Source of the DNA: Thermoproteota archaeon
GTDB lineage: Archaea; Thermoproteota; Nitrososphaeria_A; Caldarchaeales; Calditenuaceae
DNA: 59,993 nt
Direction: 5' to 3'
NCBI GenBank assembly: GCA_030550155.1
Contig: JAUQPZ010000001.1
Coordinates: 64,974 to 124,966, forward strand
The translations under genes were made by a program, and so were the position numbers. Positions 45,000 to 53,542 of the stretch are shown piece after piece. Position 1 is the stretch's first letter; each line of letters opens with the position of its first letter. Below the pieces are notes generated by a model, which saw only the letters and a program-made list of their open reading frames with translations, was not told the origin of the DNA and did no database searches.

Positions 45000-45629
45000 T
45001 CAGAACTGTATCGTCTCCATCTTTACAACACCAGACCTGCCTATAACAAGAATGTCTATACCGTTGCCACTGGCAGAGTCACGAGTCACCCCCGCCTTTA
45101 CAGCCTTCAAAGCCAAGTCGCTAATATCGTTCAGCGACATGCCGGCCCTAAACGAAGTCTCAAGAACCCCCGCAGCTATCTCCGCGCCGCTTCCAACCGC
45201 TGTATAGTCGTCCTCTATGAGTGAGCCCAAGGGGTCGAGCACATAGATGTGCGGGCCTGTGGAGTCGACACCACCGACTATGGTCTCGGTGAAGTAAGGG
45301 AAGAACCGGCTTCCGAAGAGATAGTTTGACAGGACTTTTGCCACCGTGTTTACGTTTGGTAGCTTGCCCTGCTCGATTATGTATAGGTTGACCAGTGCCT
45401 TTGCCTCCCTGATGAGGCCCTGCATGTCTGAGACGAGGCCCGCGCAGGCCGCGCCTGTGTTTTTTGTGATCTGGAAAACCTTTTGAGCGTTCTTGGAGAC
45501 GACAAAGGTTCCATAAGATAGCCTCTTCTCAGAGGCTAAAGCAACACCGTCCACGCCCTTAATACCTACAGTGGTCGCTCCAGGGATTATATAGTAGCCT
45601 TGCTGCATGCCATTCAAATTTCCAGCCAA
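45000..45629 (-). CDS. psmB: Proteasome beta subunit
   Basis: A 209-residue Ntn hydrolase. An 18-residue propeptide ends with GA before the catalytic Thr19 (GATTVGIKG). The Lys33-equivalent is in ASEKRLSYG, and the Asp/Ser residues expected in later strands (VGGVDSTGPHIY, DYTAVGSGAEIA, ASGNGIDILV) are present. It forms the proteolytic rings of the 20S core. No alpha subunit or PAN ATPase lies nearby. It is transcribed divergently from rps13. Confidence 0.94.
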   Translation of the reverse strand: MAGNLNGMQQGYYIIPGATTVGIKGVDGVALASEKRLSYGTFVVSKNAQKVFQITKNTGAACAGLVSDMQGLIREAKALVNLYIIEQGKLPNVNTVAKVLSNYLFGSRFFPYFTETIVGGVDSTGPHIYVLDPLGSLIEDDYTAVGSGAEIAAGVLETSFRAGMSLNDISDLALKAVKAGVTRDSASGNGIDILVIGRSGVVKMETIQF

Positions 45630-45736
45630 CCTTTTAACCCTTCCTTAACCCCGCGACTTGCCTAGCTGGCAGAACTCAAGCAAAGCTTTGGACCGAGAGC
45701 CACCTTTATTTAGCACCTGCTCAACCTCATGACTAG

Positions 45737-46219
45737 ATGTCGCAGCAAGAGATCAGACTCATAGTCAGGCTGCTTAACACAGACTTGGACGGGAGCAAAA
45801 AGATACCTTATGCCCTCGCGGGGATAAGGGGCGTGGGGATAAGCTTGGGATACGCCATCGCTAGGGCTCTGAGCATTGACCCTGAGCTGAGGCTGGGCCA
45901 ACTTTCCGATCAACAGCTATCACTGATTGAGGATTGCATCAAAAATCCGTCGAAGTATGGAATACCGGCTTGGATGCTTAACAATCGTCGCGACCCTGTT
46001 ACAGGGAGGGACTTACACCTTACGGGCGCCGAGCTGGAACTTTCTATAAAGGAGTATATTCAGAGGGAAATGAGGATAAAGTCGTGGAGGGGTGTTCGCC
46101 ACTCGCTCGGGTTGAAGGTGAGGGGGCAGAGGACTAGGACGACTGGTAGGAAGGCTGGGCCGGTTGGAGTGGTTAGGAAAGCGATGGAGGCTGCGTCAAA
46201 GGAGTCCAGTAAGAGCTAA
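45737..46219 (+). CDS. rps13: 30S ribosomal protein S13
   Basis: A 160-residue protein with the S13 H2TH core: LIVRLLNTDLDGSKKIPYAL, GIRGVGISLGYAIARAL and the basic C-terminus SWRGVRHSLGLKVRGQRTRTTGR split over two motifs. The sequence RGQRT is diagnostic. It stands alone rather than with S4 and S11 as in many archaea. TTTATTTAG about 30 nt upstream serves as box A. Its stop interlocks with that of the convergent metE-like gene. Confidence 0.94.
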   Translation: MSQQEIRLIVRLLNTDLDGSKKIPYALAGIRGVGISLGYAIARALSIDPELRLGQLSDQQLSLIEDCIKNPSKYGIPAWMLNNRRDPVTGRDLHLTGAELELSIKEYIQREMRIKSWRGVRHSLGLKVRGQRTRTTGRKAGPVGVVRKAMEAASKESSKS

Positions 46220-47340
46220 GGCTTCTCCACTGACTCTCTGGCCATCCTCGCGCCCTCTACAAGGTTCTTCTCCTTTCTGAGCGCCACTTCCCACCTTCTA
46301 GTCCTAAGGCCACAGTCGTTGCACGCGATAACCTTTGAAGGGTCGCCGAGCAACTGTGCCGAATACAGAAGCCTATCTCTCACTAGCTCGGGTGGCTCTA
46401 TAAAATCTGTGTGAACGTCTATAACCCCGGGGGCTATCGCGAAGCTCGCGGAATAGTCTCGGAAAAGTTTCAGCACCTGATACCCCCTCCTATTTTCATG
46501 CTCTACTCCAGCTCTGACTGTGTCTCTATTCGCGCACTCAATAGAGAGCTCGTGTGACTTGGCTTCGAGGATGTGGGGGAAGAGGAGGCTGTAGTCGCTA
46601 TAACAGATGTGTATTGTGAAGCGAGCGCTGATTCCTCTCACGAGCTCGTTGAAGGCCTCTACAAAAAGTTGGACCTCGTCTGGCTTGGTGGTCGCGGCAG
46701 GCTCATCGATCTGTATTCTATTGGCGCCTTTCTCCACGAGAGAATGCACGACAGGTCTAACAATCTCCAGCGCGAGATCAAACACCATCTCCCTCTTCGC
46801 CTCTCTTCTCCTCTGAATTAGGCTACCTTGGCGGCCGGCCTTTGCCACGTAGTATTCGTCAAAGCTCCACTCTGCGAGAGTATACGGCCCGGTCAGAGGC
46901 ACCTTGACCTCCCTCCGCGCATGCTTCTTTGCGAAGAGGAACTCAGAGACATAGCTGTTTTCCAAGATCCTTGGCTTTGACCTTATAGCCGCTTTGTTAT
47001 AGGTCTCCGCGTCCCAGACTTTCACTTTTCCGAGAAACTCGACGCCGCCCACTTGACGCATGGCGTGCTCATACATCTCTATCCGTTTCTGCTCACCGTC
47101 CCAAACCACGTCAAGCCCAGCAGCCTCATGAAGCCTTAAGGCGTATAGCGACGCCCAGTCCCTCAGCTCCTCCGCCGCGAACTCGCCTCTCCTGAGTTTT
47201 TCCAATAGGACCTGGTATTCCTCCACCCCCAGCACTCTCCCCCAATACTCAGTCTCAGCGACTGCCCTCTCATCGATTCTCTTCCTCAGGAACGGAGCCC
47301 TCATCAGACTGCCGATTTCCTGTGTAGGGAAGAGCCTCAA
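46216..47340 (-). CDS. Cobalamin-independent methionine synthase-like protein (C-terminal catalytic type)
   Basis: A 374-residue TIM barrel of the MetE C-terminal family. The zinc ligands are conserved: H and C in FTIHICYSDY, E in ELSIECAN, and C in IACNDCGLRTR. The entry loop is PTQEIGSLMR, and IQIDEPA also matches. As there is no N-terminal substrate-binding barrel in the same chain, it is of the archaeal core-MetE type, with a methyl donor that may differ from folate. It follows the paralogous gene at 47344 by 3 nt. Confidence 0.88.
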   Translation of the reverse strand: MRLFPTQEIGSLMRAPFLRKRIDERAVAETEYWGRVLGVEEYQVLLEKLRRGEFAAEELRDWASLYALRLHEAAGLDVVWDGEQKRIEMYEHAMRQVGGVEFLGKVKVWDAETYNKAAIRSKPRILENSYVSEFLFAKKHARREVKVPLTGPYTLAEWSFDEYYVAKAGRQGSLIQRRREAKREMVFDLALEIVRPVVHSLVEKGANRIQIDEPAATTKPDEVQLFVEAFNELVRGISARFTIHICYSDYSLLFPHILEAKSHELSIECANRDTVRAGVEHENRRGYQVLKLFRDYSASFAIAPGVIDVHTDFIEPPELVRDRLLYSAQLLGDPSKVIACNDCGLRTRRWEVALRKEKNLVEGARMARESVEKP

Positions 47341-47343
47341 AAC

Positions 47344-48303
47344 TTATGATCCCCCCAAGGCACTGTAGGCCTCCGAGAGCCTCCTCATCTTCTTCTCTGC
47401 TACACTCTTCGGAAGATACTCTAAATCCGTTGAGGTGGTGAGATGATAGGACCTCGCCCCGAGGCTCTCCGCGACCATCTCAAAGACCTCTTTAACATCG
47501 TCAACGCTCTCAACGTAGCTGTTCCTCGCATCCAGGCACCCAATGGCTACTGAGCCGCGGAATGAATAGCCCTTAAGACCGTCTAAGTTTGTTGCGTAGG
47601 GGTCTATCCCGATGATGTCTGCTGGAAAGTCAAGAATCCATGGAATCGCGTTTGAGGCGTCTGTGAAGTGTAGATGAATCATGGTCTCCCCATCTACGCT
47701 GTTTTTGATCTTTCTAAATGCTTCCTTCATAGTCTCCACATGATCCGGTTTAGGGCGTCCCGACGAGTAACAGGGCGCGCTCAGCTGCACGAGGGCTGGC
47801 TGAGCATCGGACAGGTCTCTCAATTCATCAGCAATAACGCCAGCAATATCTAGGACAAGGTCCTCCCACTGGCGATAAGCCTGATTTAGTGAGAGGGTGT
47901 AAAACGTGTATGGATCGGGTAGAATGAGCTTCCAATTTAACCCTCTGACCAGCTCTGTGAATAGATACTTGTCCAGTATGGTCGTTGTCCGTGAGATGTT
48001 AGAGACTATTATGGGCTTCTTATAAAACAGGTTGTTGTCGAACCAGCGCGTCAATGGGCCTATCTTGACACCGGATAAGAGCTCCGAGAATGGCCTGAAT
48101 ATGTCATGCCAGAGGAGCTGCCCCTCAACCACATATGTCATGCCAAGGCTTTTCTGAAGCTTGAGAAGGCCCTCGGTCTCGTGTCTAGCCAGCTCCTTCA
48201 CCGCCTCGTATGTCTCTCGTCCCTCAGCGAGCCTCCTATAAGCGGCTATCAGTGCTTCAGATCTCGGCAACACTCCCCCAAGGTGGCATGCATCCACCTT
48301 CAA
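47344..48303 (-). CDS. MetE-like TIM barrel lacking the zinc cysteines
   Basis: A 319-residue protein distantly related to MetE N-terminal barrels. At the positions of the zinc ligands it has IHLHFTD (His for Cys), DIIGIDPY (Asp for Glu) and TTSTDLEY (no Cys), so it is not a complete methyl-transfer site. It resembles the MetE N-terminal domain, which helps bind the methyl donor or homocysteine, and probably forms a two-protein methionine synthase with its partner at 46216. The gap between the two is 3 nt. Confidence 0.75.
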   Translation of the reverse strand: MKVDACHLGGVLPRSEALIAAYRRLAEGRETYEAVKELARHETEGLLKLQKSLGMTYVVEGQLLWHDIFRPFSELLSGVKIGPLTRWFDNNLFYKKPIIVSNISRTTTILDKYLFTELVRGLNWKLILPDPYTFYTLSLNQAYRQWEDLVLDIAGVIADELRDLSDAQPALVQLSAPCYSSGRPKPDHVETMKEAFRKIKNSVDGETMIHLHFTDASNAIPWILDFPADIIGIDPYATNLDGLKGYSFRGSVAIGCLDARNSYVESVDDVKEVFEMVAESLGARSYHLTTSTDLEYLPKSVAEKKMRRLSEAYSALGGS

Positions 48304-48400
48304 GCCTGAGTCACCTTAAAGCTACATAACAACCGTAATAAAGACGTTCCACTAGGATAATCCCTTTATCCCGGCAGGCCAACATAGACAGGGCTGAATC

Positions 48401-49861
48401 ATGCACAGATCTGACAGAGATGTCTCCGCGTTTCGCGCTAGATGTCAGGAGGCGTCAGACCTGATTTTTAGTGAGGCCTCGCAGGGTAGAGAGATTTTAG
48501 TCGTTGGACATAACGACGCGGATGGGCTATCCTCGATAGGTATCGTCTCAGGCGCGCTTCTCGAGATCGGGGCCAAATTTATCTCAAGAAGCGTCTTTCG
48601 CATCGATGAGTTTTTCGAGACAACGGCAGAACATGGTGGAAGGCTGATTACCTTGGTAGACATGGGGAGCGGCAGCTTGAGCGAGTTAAGAGAACGACTC
48701 GGAGAAGCGAGGCTGGTGATAATCGATCATCACCCTCCTGAGCAGTGTGAGTTAGGTGAGAACTGGCTGCTTGTCAATCCACATCTTTACGGGATTGATG
48801 GAGAGAATGAGGTTAGCGCGGCTGGGGTGGCTTATTTCGTTATCCGGACCCTCATTGCCGAGGCGCACAGATACTCTGCATTGGCTGTCGTGGGTGCGCT
48901 CGGCGACCTACAAGATAAAGGAGAGAAGAGAAAGCTCGTTGGCCTTAACGAGGAGATCGTGTCGGAGGCCGTCAAAAACAATTGGCTCTCGGTCTCTGAA
49001 GACTTCATCTTTCACGGTAGAGGTTTCAAGCCTATACACCAAGCAATTGCGAGTACACAGTCACCATTCCTTCCAGGGCTCAGCGGAGACGAGGCGGCAA
49101 GCCTCTCACTTCTCGTTGACGCAGGAATAGAGCTGAGGAACGGCGACAAGTGGAGAACGGTCTCGGACCTATCTGAAGAGGAGAAGAGCAGGCTCTACAA
49201 CGCCGTAGTAACATACTTGGCGAAGAATAATCATTCAACAGAGGTTGCGCGGGACCTGATCGGCACCATATATGAGCTGGTAAACGAGGAGGAGTCTTCG
49301 GGGCTCAGGGATGCCAGAGAGTTTTCGCACCTGCTTAATGCCTGCGGCAAGACTGGTAACGCGTGGCTCGGAATATCTGTCGCCTTAGGTTTTAGGGGGT
49401 GGGTTCTGAGAGAGGCGCAGAAGGTCGTGGAGAATTATAGGTCGATTCTTAAGAGGAGCTTAGAGACTGCGTCTAAAAGCCTTGAACAGATGCATCACTC
49501 CATCGTCCTGCGGGTAGGCTCTGAGATAGACGTGAGGCAGGTCAGTTCCGTGGCCTCGATCGTTTCGTCTTCAAAACTGATTCCTCCCGACAAACCCCTC
49601 ATTGTTGTGGGGCAGGAGGGGTCGATCGCGAAGGTCTCGGCCCGCGCCTCTCCAAAGCTCGTGGCGATGGGGCTAAATCTAGGCGACATAATGAAGGAAG
49701 CGGCTTTGAAGTTCTCGGGGAGGGGTGGCGGGCACAAGATAGCGGCGGGCGCGGAGATTCCGGCTGACAGGCTGACACTCTTCTTGTTCGAAGTGGATAA
49801 CATGGTAGGAGCGGCGCTGAGCGTCTCCAAGAAGCAGATTACGTTGGACGATGGGGCTTGA
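48401..49861 (+). CDS. RecJ-like DHH-family phosphoesterase/nuclease
   Basis: A 486-residue protein. The DHH domain shows GHNDADGLSS (motif I), LVDMGSGS, and VIIDHHPPE (motif III). The DHHA1 end has FSGRGGGHKIAAGAEIP. This is the archaeal RecJ/GAN type, a single-strand-specific exonuclease found with Cdc45-like replication proteins, or an oligoribonuclease. It starts with ATG at 48401 and its TGA overlaps the TTG of the Pcc1 gene. Confidence 0.9.
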   Translation: MHRSDRDVSAFRARCQEASDLIFSEASQGREILVVGHNDADGLSSIGIVSGALLEIGAKFISRSVFRIDEFFETTAEHGGRLITLVDMGSGSLSELRERLGEARLVIIDHHPPEQCELGENWLLVNPHLYGIDGENEVSAAGVAYFVIRTLIAEAHRYSALAVVGALGDLQDKGEKRKLVGLNEEIVSEAVKNNWLSVSEDFIFHGRGFKPIHQAIASTQSPFLPGLSGDEAASLSLLVDAGIELRNGDKWRTVSDLSEEEKSRLYNAVVTYLAKNNHSTEVARDLIGTIYELVNEEESSGLRDAREFSHLLNACGKTGNAWLGISVALGFRGWVLREAQKVVENYRSILKRSLETASKSLEQMHHSIVLRVGSEIDVRQVSSVASIVSSSKLIPPDKPLIVVGQEGSIAKVSARASPKLVAMGLNLGDIMKEAALKFSGRGGGHKIAAGAEIPADRLTLFLFEVDNMVGAALSVSKKQITLDDGA

Positions 49862-50142
49862 GGTACGAGGCTACCCTCCGCGTAAGGTTCTGTGACCAGA
49901 GGGAGGCCGAGATAGCGGACTTAGCGCTATCACCTGATAACAAGCCCCTACCCAAAGGGTTGAGTATCAGCGTTGAGAGGAGGGGGGTGGAGCTGTCCTA
50001 TAAAATCTCGTGCGAGGACAGACCCTTAGAATCCCTTATAGCCACATTAGATGACATAGCTCAAGCCCTGATACTGGTCGAGCGCAACACCTGTAACAGC
50101 TACTGCGCGGGCCGTGAAGGGAGGCCTGAGCATGGCGGGTAG
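49858..50142 (+). CDS. pcc1: KEOPS complex subunit Pcc1
   Basis: A 94-residue protein beginning with TTG at 49858. It has the Pcc1 pattern of a small alpha/beta fold: RVRFCDQREAEIADLALSPD, then KGLSISVERRGVELSYKIS, and a helix ESLIATLDDIAQAL. KEOPS makes t6A in tRNA, with Pcc1 as the dimerising subunit. It overlaps the RecJ-like gene by 4 nt, a pairing common in archaea. Confidence 0.85.
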   Translation: MRYEATLRVRFCDQREAEIADLALSPDNKPLPKGLSISVERRGVELSYKISCEDRPLESLIATLDDIAQALILVERNTCNSYCAGREGRPEHGG

Positions 50143-50195
50143 AGACGGAGTTATCCTTAAAACGTTGAGTTGAGACGTTAGGTGCAAGGACAGAA

Positions 50196-50822
50196 ATGTC
50201 GTCAAAAAAAGCAGCAGCGAAGGGCGTCAAGTCGGAGTACATAATCAAGGCGCCACCTTACTTCGGCGAGAGAGTCATAGGCTTGACATTCACCGATGAG
50301 CCATCAAAGCTCCTGAACAGGACCACAAAAGTCAGCCTCTACACCTTGACAGACGACCCGACAAAGCAGTATCTTTTAGTGAAGTTCCAGATAGTAAGAG
50401 TTACGGGCAACACCGCCGAGACCATATTCTACGGCCACGAGTACGATAGAGAATATCTCAAGAGCCTCCTCAGGCGCGGAAGCAGCAGAATAGATGGCTT
50501 CTACGATGTCGAGACAGCTGATGGATACAGGCTTCGAGTCCAGTGCACGGTCTTCACCCAGAAGAGGGCGAGGTCGGGCAAAAAGACAGCTATCAGGCAC
50601 ATCATGAATAACGTTGTAAAGGCTGAGAGCAAAAGGCTTGAGCTTGGCCAGCTAGCTCAAGAGATGGTGTTGGGAAAAACAGCCTCAGACATCTATAACG
50701 AGTTGAAGAAGATACTCATACCCCGCCACGTAGGCGTGGTGAAGTCTAAGGTTCTCTCAAAGCCTCAGCAGATAGCAGCCACGAAAGAGGCTGCCGCGAC
50801 GGAGGCAATGAACGCGACCTAA
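50196..50822 (+). CDS. rps1e: 30S ribosomal protein S3Ae
   Basis: A 208-residue protein with the S3Ae sequence: YIIKAPPYFGERVIGLT near the N-terminus, the TFTDEPSKLLNRT block, ETADGYRLRVQCTVFT and the end RHVGVVKSKVL. Length is near normal for archaea. It follows pcc1 and is likely in the same operon (gap 53 nt). Its stop interlocks with the convergent gene at 50819. Confidence 0.93.
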   Translation: MSSKKAAAKGVKSEYIIKAPPYFGERVIGLTFTDEPSKLLNRTTKVSLYTLTDDPTKQYLLVKFQIVRVTGNTAETIFYGHEYDREYLKSLLRRGSSRIDGFYDVETADGYRLRVQCTVFTQKRARSGKKTAIRHIMNNVVKAESKRLELGQLAQEMVLGKTASDIYNELKKILIPRHVGVVKSKVLSKPQQIAATKEAAATEAMNAT

Positions 50823-51184
50823 CGCGTATTATCTTCACGACTGGCAGTGCCCCTCTTCGGGCCAAGCCGCGAATAAGTCCTAAGATAGTACCCATCCTCT
50901 CTTAAGGGCCCGAAACTCCTTACACCAGTCTCGCAAATCTGTTTCCTCAGCCTCTGAAACTCCTCCTCACATATCTCGCCCCTCTGCCTCAAAAACTCAA
51001 TCACTCCAAGCGCCTCCTCGTCGGTCGTGCATCTCATAATGTAATCTTCGGGACCCGGCATGAATCCCCTAAGAGGCTCCTCCTGCGAATTCTTAACATC
51101 CTCCTCGGAGGGTACTGATTGTTCCAGCTCGTCGGAGAGGGCTGGGAAGAGCCTTTTAAAGTCGCGCTTATCCAAAGGAATCAA
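50819..51184 (-). CDS. Small acidic protein, DUF2095-like
   Basis: A 121-residue protein. Its pattern of an opening LDKRDFKRLFPALSDEL, CTTDEEALGVIEFLRQRGEI and a C-terminal GVRSFGPLREDGYYLR matches my memory of archaeal DUF2095, which has no known function. It is helical and acidic and has no membrane segment. Confidence 0.65.
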   Translation of the reverse strand: MIPLDKRDFKRLFPALSDELEQSVPSEEDVKNSQEEPLRGFMPGPEDYIMRCTTDEEALGVIEFLRQRGEICEEEFQRLRKQICETGVRSFGPLREDGYYLRTYSRLGPKRGTASREDNTR

Positions 51185-51260
51185 ATGGATGCCCAGAGAT
51201 ATCTTGTGTTTCCTTGTATTTAAGTAGGAGTCCCCGTGAAAAGACAGGCTCTCCCCCGCT

Positions 51261-51929
51261 TCACATGCGTTTGAGCAACTGATAAAGGTCGTACTGCTCG
51301 TATATTTCGCCGACCTTGTTCTTCGCCGTGTTTTTGTAGACTCCGCTAAGCCGCTTATCTTCGAGAAGCGCTATCTCATCCGCCAGGTATAATGCTTCGA
51401 AGGGGTCATGGGTCACATAGAGTATCGGCACCTCGATATTGTTAACAAGTTCGAGCACTGTTCTCTTGTTGGGCCAGTCTAGGTTGGCGCAGGGCTCATC
51501 CATGAGGAGGGCTCGAGGATTTTTTAGCAGGGCTGTCGCGATGGTGAGTAGCTGTGTCTCGCCGATAGAGAGGCTTCTCTTCTCAATCAGGCTTTGAAGC
51601 CCCAGCTTTGCGACAATAGGCCTATAGTCGCTGCCATGGATTCTTGAGAAGAATTCGAGCTGGCGGAGAGGAGATAGGGGGAGCCTTATGAGCCTCTGAG
51701 GAATGTATCCCAGCGGCCTCTCTTCTGGAGGCAGGTTAGAGATGTTCACGCCATCTATGAGTGTTCGTCCGCGAACAGCCTTTGAGAACCCCATCAGGTA
51801 TTTGAGAAGCGTCGACTTTCCTGCACCGTTTCTACCGAGTAATACCGTTTTACGCTCTACGCGGAGATACTCAATCTCCAACCTGAACCCATCCCTGACT
51901 ATTAGGAGGTCATGAATCTCTAAGGCCAC
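51261..51929 (-). CDS. Molybdate/tungstate ABC transporter ATP-binding protein
   Basis: A 222-residue ATPase. Walker A is GRNGAGKST (about residues 32-40), the signature is the divergent SIGETQLLTIA, Walker B is ALLMDEP, and the switch His is in VTHDPFEAL. It is short, without a C-terminal regulatory domain. It overlaps the permease gene by 20 nt. The order binding protein, permease, ATPase and the ModE-like regulator next door point to molybdate or tungstate (WtpABC/TupABC/ModABC type). Confidence 0.85.
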   Translation of the reverse strand: MALEIHDLLIVRDGFRLEIEYLRVERKTVLLGRNGAGKSTLLKYLMGFSKAVRGRTLIDGVNISNLPPEERPLGYIPQRLIRLPLSPLRQLEFFSRIHGSDYRPIVAKLGLQSLIEKRSLSIGETQLLTIATALLKNPRALLMDEPCANLDWPNKRTVLELVNNIEVPILYVTHDPFEALYLADEIALLEDKRLSGVYKNTAKNKVGEIYEQYDLYQLLKRM

Positions 51930-52611
51930 CCTCGACCACCACGCTTACAAACGTCAATATCAGGGCCATTCCAAGAAGTATGAGCGAGGCTGAGATAACA
52001 GCGGCGGGCCCTGTCTTAAGAAACTCCTCAAAGACGTATATGCCTACTGTCTGCGGCCTTTGCGCAACTATCAGGAGAACACCGAGCTCGGAGAAGGCTC
52101 TGAACCAAGATAACAGAGCGGCAAGTAGAATGCTGATAGGAGACTCTTTCACGTAGAACCACTGGAGCCTGAAGCCCTTAACACCCATGCTTCTCAGGTA
52201 CTGCTCGAGCTCGACGCCCTGGGCTGCGAAAGAGGCCCTCATCACGCCGACCCCCACTGGGCACGAGACGATGAACATACCGATGAGTATTGCAGCACTC
52301 GTGTCTGTCAAGTTGAGGTTAAATATGATTGGCGAGAGCAGAACCCCTATCGCCGTGTGTGGTACGGCGATGGTGGCCAGAACCAGCGGTGTAAAGAATT
52401 TTCCAACCTTCCTAAACGTAAAGGCGTACCCAAGTATGAGCGAGGTTGGAACCACCAGAAGTGTGGATAACGTTGAGTGCAACGCTGTTGAGGTGACGAC
52501 CTCCACGAACCTGGGTGACGGGGCCTGACCATAAACTATGAAGCCAGGAATCGCCAGCACGAGAAAGTATATCGAAGAGATAACCAGTGCTGCCACTAGC
52601 ACCTTATCCAT
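51910..52611 (-). CDS. Molybdate/tungstate ABC transporter permease
   Basis: A 233-residue permease with about six helices. The first helix opens LVAALVISSIYFLVLAIP. The EAA loop is ASFAAQGVELEQYLRSMGVKGF, matching ModB/WtpB/TupB permeases. It overlaps both neighbours (8 nt with the binding-protein gene and 20 nt with the ATPase gene), typical of a tight transport operon. Confidence 0.85.
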   Translation of the reverse strand: MDKVLVAALVISSIYFLVLAIPGFIVYGQAPSPRFVEVVTSTALHSTLSTLLVVPTSLILGYAFTFRKVGKFFTPLVLATIAVPHTAIGVLLSPIIFNLNLTDTSAAILIGMFIVSCPVGVGVMRASFAAQGVELEQYLRSMGVKGFRLQWFYVKESPISILLAALLSWFRAFSELGVLLIVAQRPQTVGIYVFEEFLKTGPAAVISASLILLGMALILTFVSVVVEGGLRDS

Positions 52612-53482
52612 TCCTCATCAACAACCCATATTTTGAGAAGTCTAAACGGCTCATAGTCATGAGCAACTCATCACCACTCGATGTGAACGAAGCGGCGAAT
52701 GCGCGGAAAGCCTTAACATCAATTTCCCCCGACTCTACGATTACTGTGAAGTTAATAGGCGGGTCCTCCGAAAAGTCTATCTCGGCAGGCATATCGAAGG
52801 CTCTGAAGCGCTCCGCGTATTTTCGCGAGATTATGAAAGGTGTGTGAGAGAAGATACAGTCAACTGCCCCACCCTCCAGCAACGCACCCACACCAGCCAG
52901 ATCATCCCTCGCGATGAACCGGCCTCTAGCATGAAATTCCCGGGCGTCAATCACCACTCTGTTGCTCGCCTGGTCATAGTCATAGGTGATGTTCAAATAA
53001 TTGCTTACTTCGTCAAGCGATAATAGATTATGCTTCACCGACAGCCAATATAATGCAGCAAGTGCCCTATAGCCGATGGGGGCGATGTTGGGGTTTGCAA
53101 CACCTACTCTAACCCTCCCGATGTCACTAACAGAGTAGTTGCCGGTGCAGACAAAGTGTAATCTGAAAAAGCCCAAGTCTAAGATCTTACGCGCGTTAAT
53201 CATTTTCAGCAGCTCCCAGTCCACACTCATCAATACATCGGGAGTTCTGCCGGCCTGAATTAGCTTAACGGCCAACACGCTCCCAAGAGAACGTATATCG
53301 ACACGGTCTGGACCATAGGCTCGCGCAGCGTCTTCAACAACTCCTGCCAAGGTTGGTGCAGCGTAAACAACTACACGGCCAGCCTCATCCCCGCTGTTGA
53401 ATGCAAGTATGATAGCTGAAAACACCACCGCGACCACGATCACGGAAGCGCCCAAGACGGACAATAGGGTAGTTTTACGCAA
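52604..53482 (-). CDS. Molybdate/tungstate ABC transporter binding protein
   Basis: About 292 residues from a TTG at 53482. The upstream in-frame ATG at 53653 lies inside the divergent regulator gene and its promoter. The TTG start gives a basic-hydrophobic signal anchor (MRKTTLLSVLGASVIVVAVV). The mature part fits WtpA/ModA: VVVYAAPTLAGVVEDAARAYG, PDVLMSVDWELL and VGVANPNIAPIGYRAL. Mo/W oxyanion binding is inferred from these segments and the neighbour ModE. The transcript is probably leaderless, as the box A lies about 25 nt upstream. Confidence 0.85.
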   Translation of the reverse strand: MRKTTLLSVLGASVIVVAVVFSAIILAFNSGDEAGRVVVYAAPTLAGVVEDAARAYGPDRVDIRSLGSVLAVKLIQAGRTPDVLMSVDWELLKMINARKILDLGFFRLHFVCTGNYSVSDIGRVRVGVANPNIAPIGYRALAALYWLSVKHNLLSLDEVSNYLNITYDYDQASNRVVIDAREFHARGRFIARDDLAGVGALLEGGAVDCIFSHTPFIISRKYAERFRAFDMPAEIDFSEDPPINFTVIVESGEIDVKAFRAFAASFTSSGDELLMTMSRLDFSKYGLLMRNG

Positions 53483-53500
53483 CGCGGGGGTAGGAGAGTT

Positions 53501-53521
53501 CCTAAAATATTTAAGTTTAGG
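53501..53521. promoter_or_regulatory. Inverted repeat over shared promoter of the Mo/W transporter and ModE-like genes
   Basis: CCTAAA (53501-53506) and TTTAGG (53516-53521) are perfect inverted arms around ATATTTAAG, which contains a TATA-like core. The site lies in the 60-nt divergent gap, so it overlaps box A in both directions. This position suits an operator for the ModE-like protein (inference). Confidence 0.5.
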
Positions 53522-53542
53522 ACAGGTTTTACACATCGGTCC

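Noticed and set aside
47344-48303. Active methionine synthase on its own
   Set aside because: The zinc Cys residues are replaced by His, Asp and Thr, so it cannot be called catalytic without its partner.
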